DNA from: Candidatus Aminicenantota bacterium
GTDB lineage: Bacteria > Acidobacteriota > Aminicenantia > UBA2199
Length of the DNA: 8,830 nt
Direction: 5' to 3'
Assembly (NCBI GenBank): GCA_023136725.1
Contig: JAGLQR010000046.1
Location: 1-8,830, forward strand
Shown: one piece after another, positions 5,253 to 8,830 of the stretch
Layout: every line of letters starts with the position of its first letter
Numbering within the stretch: position 1 is the stretch's first letter
Notes under the pieces: model-generated
What the model was told of the DNA's origin: nothing
Databases searched by the model: none
What the model saw: the letters and a program-made list of their open reading frames with translations, nothing else
Position numbers and translations under genes: made by a program

Positions 5253-7334
5253 CTATTCCTCTTCCTCTCTTATTCTTCCCTCTTTTATAGCATCAGCGAT
5301 TATTTTTTTCTGAAGCTGGGCCGGAACTTCTTCATAGTGAGAAAGTTCCATAAAATAACTGCCTCTACCACCGGTTATTGAAGTAAGATTTGGCTCAAAG
5401 TCCAGCATTTCAACCATTGGAACCTGTGCTTTGATCACATGATTCTTTCCTTTGGATTCCATACCCTGGATCCTGCCTCTTCTGCCGCTGAGGTTACCGT
5501 TAATATCACCCATAAACTCCTCAGGAGTTACAACTTCAACATCCATTACAGGCTCAAGTATAGTTGGCTTTGCTTCCTTCATCCCTTTTTTATAGGCCAT
5601 TGATGCTGCTATTTTAAATGCCATATCAGAGGAGTCAACATCATGATAACTTCCATCATAAAGATCAACTTTAAAATCTATTACAGGATATCCTGCAAGT
5701 ATACCGCTATCCTTAGACTCTCTGATACCTTTCTCCACTGCCGGGATATAGTTCTTCGGGATCGAACCACCAAAGATTGAATCGACAAATTCAAAATCTT
5801 TACCCCTTGGAAGAGGCTCTATCCGGATCACAACATGTCCATATTGTCCTCTTCCACCACTCTGTTTTTTATATTTTATGTTTACATCTGCTTTTCCCTT
5901 GATTGTTTCCTGATATGGAACCTTGGGAGGTTTCATTGTCACTTCAACACCATATTTTTTATGAAGCTTATTCACTACCAGTTCAACATGGAGTTGACCA
6001 TTTCCTGAGATCACCAATTCTTTTGTCTGTATATCACGATGTGTTTTTACAGTGGGGTCCTCTTCAACAATTTTCTTGAACGCAACCGAGATCTTCCCTT
6101 CATCTTCCCTTGATTTCGGTTCAATTGCAAATGAGATAGAAGGGATCGGGAAAACAAACCCGGGGAACTGAACTTTCTCCCCTTTAATTGTGAGAGTATC
6201 CCCAGTCTTAGTTTCCTTAAGTTTTGCAACAGCAACTATATCTCCGGGAAAAATCTCCCCACATTGTTCCTGCCCCTTCCCCTGGAGTGCAAAAAAACCT
6301 CCGATCCTTTCATCTGTAGATTTATTGGTATTATAGTATGAACAATCAGGTTTGAACATTCCGGAAAAAGATCTGATAATTGATATTTTTCCGGTAAAAG
6401 GATCAGATATAGTTTTAAAAACAAGTCCTGCAAATTTCGCAGATGGATCAGGTTTCACACTACCTTCTTCACAACTAACTTCACCGGCATCAACAGGTGA
6501 AGGACAATAATTTATGACGAACTCCTGAACCTGATCAGCGCCAATATTCTTAACAGCATCTGTTATCAGAACAGGGAAGATATCCCGGCTGAGGATACCA
6601 GCCTTAAGTCCTTTTGATATCTCATCTGCATTCAGGTCACCTTCTTCAAAATATTTTTCCATAAGTGATTCATCATTTTCAGCGATTTTCTCAATAAGTG
6701 CTTCTCTCAAAGAACCTGCTATATCTTTAAGATCTTCAGGGATATCAATTTCTTTCGGTTTCCCGGATTCATCATCACCATACTCAAAAGCTTTCATCCG
6801 GATCAGGTCTACCACACCTTTAAAAGATTCACCTTTACCGATCGGAATCTGAACTGCGACTGCATTCTTTCCGAATGAATCAACAATAGATTCAAGTGCT
6901 TTGTCAAAATCTGCCAAATCCTTTGACATTTTATTAACGACAAAGATAATTGATTTTTCAAGATCAGAAGAAGCGTCAAATACTTTCTCAGTCTGCACTT
7001 CAACTCCTTCCTGAGCATTTACTACTATCAATCCTGATTCAACAGCCCTGAGACCAAGTCTTGCTTCCCAAATAAAATTTGCATATCCCGGAGTATCAAT
7101 AATATTAATTTTATTATTTCCCTGCACAGCATAAGCAAGTGATGCCTGGATAGAGATCTTCTTCTCTATTTCTTCTTCTTCATAGTCGGTAACACTGTTT
7201 CCCTGATCAACTTTTCCCAGCCTGTTAACCATCCCTGAATTGAAAAGGAACGCAGAGACAAGACTGGTCTTGCCTGATTGTCCATGACCTATAACAGCAA
7301 TATTCCTTAAATCTTCACTCTTTGTACTATTCAT
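5253..7334 (-). CDS. EF-G-like translational GTPase (paralogue class)
   Basis: A 693-residue protein with the full five-domain EF-G layout. The G domain has P-loop GHGQSGKTS (residues 16-24), DTPGYANF (80-87) and NKMS (134-137). Domain II follows at about 300-390, domain III includes ISGNGQLHVE (442-451), and domain IV includes QSGGRGQYG (491-499) and GSYHDVDSSDMAFKIA (561-576). The C-terminus ends in the domain V stretch LSHYEEVPAQLQKKI (664-678). It belongs to the EF-G-like paralogue group (Thermus EF-G-2-like), not the main FusA, because switch I reads EKKISI where EF-G has RGITI, and DTPGY replaces DTPGH. The NKMS motif lacks the guanine-specifying Asp. The domain IV tip, including His564, is intact, so ribosome binding is still likely. 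It is first in a unit with the hydrolase and LolD-like genes, and has a strong promoter and GGAGG 6 nt before the ATG. Confidence 0.93.
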   Translation of the reverse strand: MNSTKSEDLRNIAVIGHGQSGKTSLVSAFLFNSGMVNRLGKVDQGNSVTDYEEEEIEKKISIQASLAYAVQGNNKINIIDTPGYANFIWEARLGLRAVESGLIVVNAQEGVEVQTEKVFDASSDLEKSIIFVVNKMSKDLADFDKALESIVDSFGKNAVAVQIPIGKGESFKGVVDLIRMKAFEYGDDESGKPKEIDIPEDLKDIAGSLREALIEKIAENDESLMEKYFEEGDLNADEISKGLKAGILSRDIFPVLITDAVKNIGADQVQEFVINYCPSPVDAGEVSCEEGSVKPDPSAKFAGLVFKTISDPFTGKISIIRSFSGMFKPDCSYYNTNKSTDERIGGFFALQGKGQEQCGEIFPGDIVAVAKLKETKTGDTLTIKGEKVQFPGFVFPIPSISFAIEPKSREDEGKISVAFKKIVEEDPTVKTHRDIQTKELVISGNGQLHVELVVNKLHKKYGVEVTMKPPKVPYQETIKGKADVNIKYKKQSGGRGQYGHVVIRIEPLPRGKDFEFVDSIFGGSIPKNYIPAVEKGIRESKDSGILAGYPVIDFKVDLYDGSYHDVDSSDMAFKIAASMAYKKGMKEAKPTILEPVMDVEVVTPEEFMGDINGNLSGRRGRIQGMESKGKNHVIKAQVPMVEMLDFEPNLTSITGGRGSYFMELSHYEEVPAQLQKKIIADAIKEGRIREEEE

Positions 7335-7340
7335 TATTAT

Positions 7341-7345
7341 CCTCC
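7341..7345 (-). promoter_or_regulatory. Shine-Dalgarno of the EF-G-like gene
   Basis: GGAGG on the minus strand, 6 nt before the ATG at 7334. It fixes this start and contrasts with the glycosyltransferase and ArsR-type genes, which have no visible Shine-Dalgarno. Confidence 0.8.
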
Positions 7346-7360
7346 GAAACAGTAAAGATA

Positions 7361-7389
7361 TTTATATGAAATTATCCCCAATTTGTCAA
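7361..7389 (-). promoter_or_regulatory. Sigma-70-type promoter of the EF-G-like / hydrolase / ATPase unit
   Basis: Minus strand: perfect TTGACA (7389-7384), a 17-bp spacer, TATAAA (7366-7361; 5 of 6). Transcription would start near base 7354 and give a leader of about 20 nt that contains the GGAGG. This is the strongest promoter-like sequence in the window. It is consistent with constitutive expression; I see no clear operator in it. Confidence 0.75.
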
Positions 7390-7427
7390 GGAGACCTTAC
7401 AAAAACTACTCTTTACAATGGGCAGCA

Positions 7428-7461
7428 TATAATTTGCTTTTTACCTTTTTTACAGGTAAAA
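7428..7461 (+). promoter_or_regulatory. -10 box and leader inverted repeat before the carboxytransferase gene
   Basis: A perfect TATAAT (7428-7433) lies 51 nt before the carboxytransferase ATG. No good -35 box occurs at 16-18 bp, so the promoter may need an activator. Immediately downstream, TTTTACCT (7439-7446) and AGGTAAAA (7454-7461) form a perfect 8-bp inverted repeat around a 7-nt spacer. It spans the expected transcript start, as a repressor site would. It could also fold as a leader hairpin, but no T-run follows, so it is not a terminator. Confidence 0.45.
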
Positions 7462-7484
7462 TTGTCCTGATTCAAGGAACTCAT

Positions 7485-8830
7485 ATGAAAAAGAAAATTA
7501 AAGATCTGAGGAAATTAAGAGAACTTAAGAACGCTGCCGGTGGGGAAGACAGGATAAAAAAAAGACACTCCCAGGGGAAAATGACAGCCAGGGAAAGGCT
7601 CGAATATTTTTTTGACCCGGGAACTTTTGTGGAACTTCAGGGATACGTTCAGCACAGATCATCCAATTTCGGCCTGGAGAAAAAGAAATTCTACGGCGAT
7701 GGAGTTATAACAGGATTCGGTAAGATTGACGACAGGACTGTATATGTTTATTCTCAGGATTTTACTATTCTGGGCGGATCACTTGGTGAAATGCACGCAA
7801 AAAAAATAGTGAATGTCATGGATCTTGCGATGAAGGCCGGATCACCGATGGTCGGGATAAATGATTCAGGCGGAGCCCGGATCCAGGAAGGGATCAGCAG
7901 CCTTGCCGGATATGGTGATATTTTCTACCGTAATACGATGGCTTCAGGAGTTATCCCTCAGATATCTGTTATTCTGGGGCCCTGTGCCGGTGGTGCGGTT
8001 TATTCACCCGGAATTACCGATTTCATCTTCCAGACAGATAAGACGAGTCATCTCTTCGTAACAGGCCCGGAAGTTATCAAAGCGGTAAATAAAGAAGAAG
8101 TGACATTTGATGACCTTGGCGGAGCAGAGACCCACTCTGCTATATCAGGAGTAACTCATTTTGTAGGAACTGATGAAAAAGATACACTTGACAAAGTAAA
8201 GGAACTACTTAGTTATATCCCGGATTCAAACCTTCACGATCCTCCCAGGGAAATGACAGAAGATCCATATGACAGAATGGATGACAGACTTAATGAAATA
8301 GTACCTGTTAATCCTAATAAGCCATACAATATAAAGACACTTATCGAACTTGTAGTTGATGATGGGAAATTTCTTGAAGTGCATAAAAACTATGCTCAAA
8401 ATCTTGTTGTAGGTTTTGCAAGAATGGATGGGAAAACAGTCGGTATAATTGCAAATAACCCGGCAGTTTTTGCCGGGACTCTTGATGTAAATGCATCTGT
8501 AAAAGGGGCCAGATTTATAAGATTTTGTGATGCATTCAATATTCCGTTGATCAGTTTTGTCGATGTTCCCGGATTCCTTCCGGGAAAGGACCAGGAGCAA
8601 CTTGGTATAATAAAACATGGAGCAAAACTGTTATATGCATATTCTGAGGCCACAGTCCCGAAACTTACAGTTATCACCAGAAAGTCATATGGGGGTGCTT
8701 ATATTGTTATGAGTTCTAAACATCTGGGTGCAGACATTGTTTTTGCGTGGCCTACTGCAGAGATTGCGGTTATGGGTCCCCAGGGAGCGATAAATGTAAT
8801 ATTCAGAAAAGATCTTTCAACTGCCGAGCA
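7485..8830 (+). CDS. Acyl-CoA carboxytransferase subunit (propionyl-CoA carboxylase beta / methylmalonyl-CoA decarboxylase alpha type), 3'-truncated
   Basis: The open frame begins at ATG 7485, with AAGGA 6 nt upstream, and runs off the window after 448 complete codons; relatives have about 510-540. It is a crotonase-fold carboxytransferase that moves CO2 between biotin and an acyl-CoA. N-terminal half: GKMTARERLEYFFDPGTF (residues 31-48), LGGSLGEMHAKKI (97-109), NDSGGARIQEG (126-136) and the oxyanion-hole segment GPCAGGAVYSPG (166-177). C-terminal half: FVDVPGFLPGKDQE (358-371), SYGGAYIVMSSKHLGAD (401-417) and AWPTAEIAVMGPQGA (421-435). Both CoA-binding halves are therefore intact. Ile407, where propionyl-CoA carboxylases commonly have Asp, fits a decarboxylase alpha subunit or a broader acyl-CoA carboxylase better than a strict propionyl-CoA enzyme. 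The genes downstream, beyond the window, would decide: biotin carboxylase, or the membrane decarboxylase subunit. It is divergent from the EF-G-like gene. Confidence 0.95.
   Translation, partial: MKKKIKDLRKLRELKNAAGGEDRIKKRHSQGKMTARERLEYFFDPGTFVELQGYVQHRSSNFGLEKKKFYGDGVITGFGKIDDRTVYVYSQDFTILGGSLGEMHAKKIVNVMDLAMKAGSPMVGINDSGGARIQEGISSLAGYGDIFYRNTMASGVIPQISVILGPCAGGAVYSPGITDFIFQTDKTSHLFVTGPEVIKAVNKEEVTFDDLGGAETHSAISGVTHFVGTDEKDTLDKVKELLSYIPDSNLHDPPREMTEDPYDRMDDRLNEIVPVNPNKPYNIKTLIELVVDDGKFLEVHKNYAQNLVVGFARMDGKTVGIIANNPAVFAGTLDVNASVKGARFIRFCDAFNIPLISFVDVPGFLPGKDQEQLGIIKHGAKLLYAYSEATVPKLTVITRKSYGGAYIVMSSKHLGADIVFAWPTAEIAVMGPQGAINVIFRKDLSTAE

Noticed and set aside
6924..6926. Sequencing error as the cause of Ser in the NKMS motif
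   Set aside because: TCA differs from both Asp codons at all three positions, and the frame is continuous on both sides.
6047..7018. Three short minus-strand frames inside the EF-G-like gene
   Set aside because: They overlap conserved EF-G domains in another frame and have low-complexity, basic and Leu/Arg-rich translations typical of shadow frames.
7412..7433. TTTACA plus TATAAT as a complete promoter for the carboxytransferase gene
   Set aside because: The boxes are separated by only 10 bp, too short for a sigma-70 promoter; I kept only the -10 box.
8226..8677. Two open frames on the minus strand inside the carboxytransferase gene
   Set aside because: They lie antisense to a strongly conserved coding region with continuous family motifs, show no recognisable domain and have no ribosome binding site that I could see.

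Overview
The window is one densely coded stretch of a bacterial chromosome with fairly low GC. Almost all of it is on the minus strand. At the right edge one gene runs the other way, on the plus strand, and is cut by the window end. A LolD-type ATPase suggests a diderm (Gram-negative) cell. Three promoter-like sites of the ordinary sigma-70 type (TTGACA, 17 bp, TATAAT-like) argue against Bacteroidota-style promoters. The carboxytransferase/decarboxylase subunit would suit a fermentative or propionate-metabolising anaerobe. I cannot name a phylum from the sequence alone. There are no RNA genes, CRISPR arrays, insertion sequences or stretches over 300 bases without a gene.

Right part (about 3600-8830): a 150-bp divergent control region (7335-7484) separates two units. 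To the right is a carboxytransferase subunit of the propionyl-CoA carboxylase / methylmalonyl-CoA decarboxylase family, complete at its N-terminus and open at the window end. To the left is a three-gene unit: a paralogous EF-G-like translational GTPase, a metallo-beta-lactamase-fold hydrolase 12 nt downstream, and a LolD-like ABC ATPase whose start overlaps the hydrolase stop (ATGA). The GTPase has a strong promoter and Shine-Dalgarno sequence. It also has unusual GTP-site residues: NKMS in place of NKxD, and DTPGY in place of DTPGH.

Middle part (about 558-3600): a compact glycan-type cassette of a family 2 glycosyltransferase, an extended-SDR nucleotide-sugar epimerase resembling UDP-glucuronate 4-epimerase, and a radical SAM protein. 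The genes overlap by 4 and 14 nt. They appear to have their own promoter just upstream of the glycosyltransferase, and a weak terminator-like element follows the last gene. The plausible logic is that the epimerase makes an activated sugar and the glycosyltransferase transfers it. The radical SAM enzyme would modify a sugar or a related substrate; that role is inference.

Left part (1-500): a small ArsR-family repressor without the classical metal-binding motif. It is followed 17 nt later by the first 14 codons of a further gene with a strong ribosome binding site and a signal-peptide-like beginning. The ArsR promoter overlaps two palindromes about two helical turns apart, a plausible autoregulatory operator. 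Both the ArsR and the glycosyltransferase promoters would start transcripts at or within about 5 nt of the start codon, where no Shine-Dalgarno is visible, so leaderless mRNAs are possible.

I see no clear new defence or mobile system. The features most worth a second look are the altered GTPase, the glycan cassette with its radical SAM enzyme, and the small regulatory sites.
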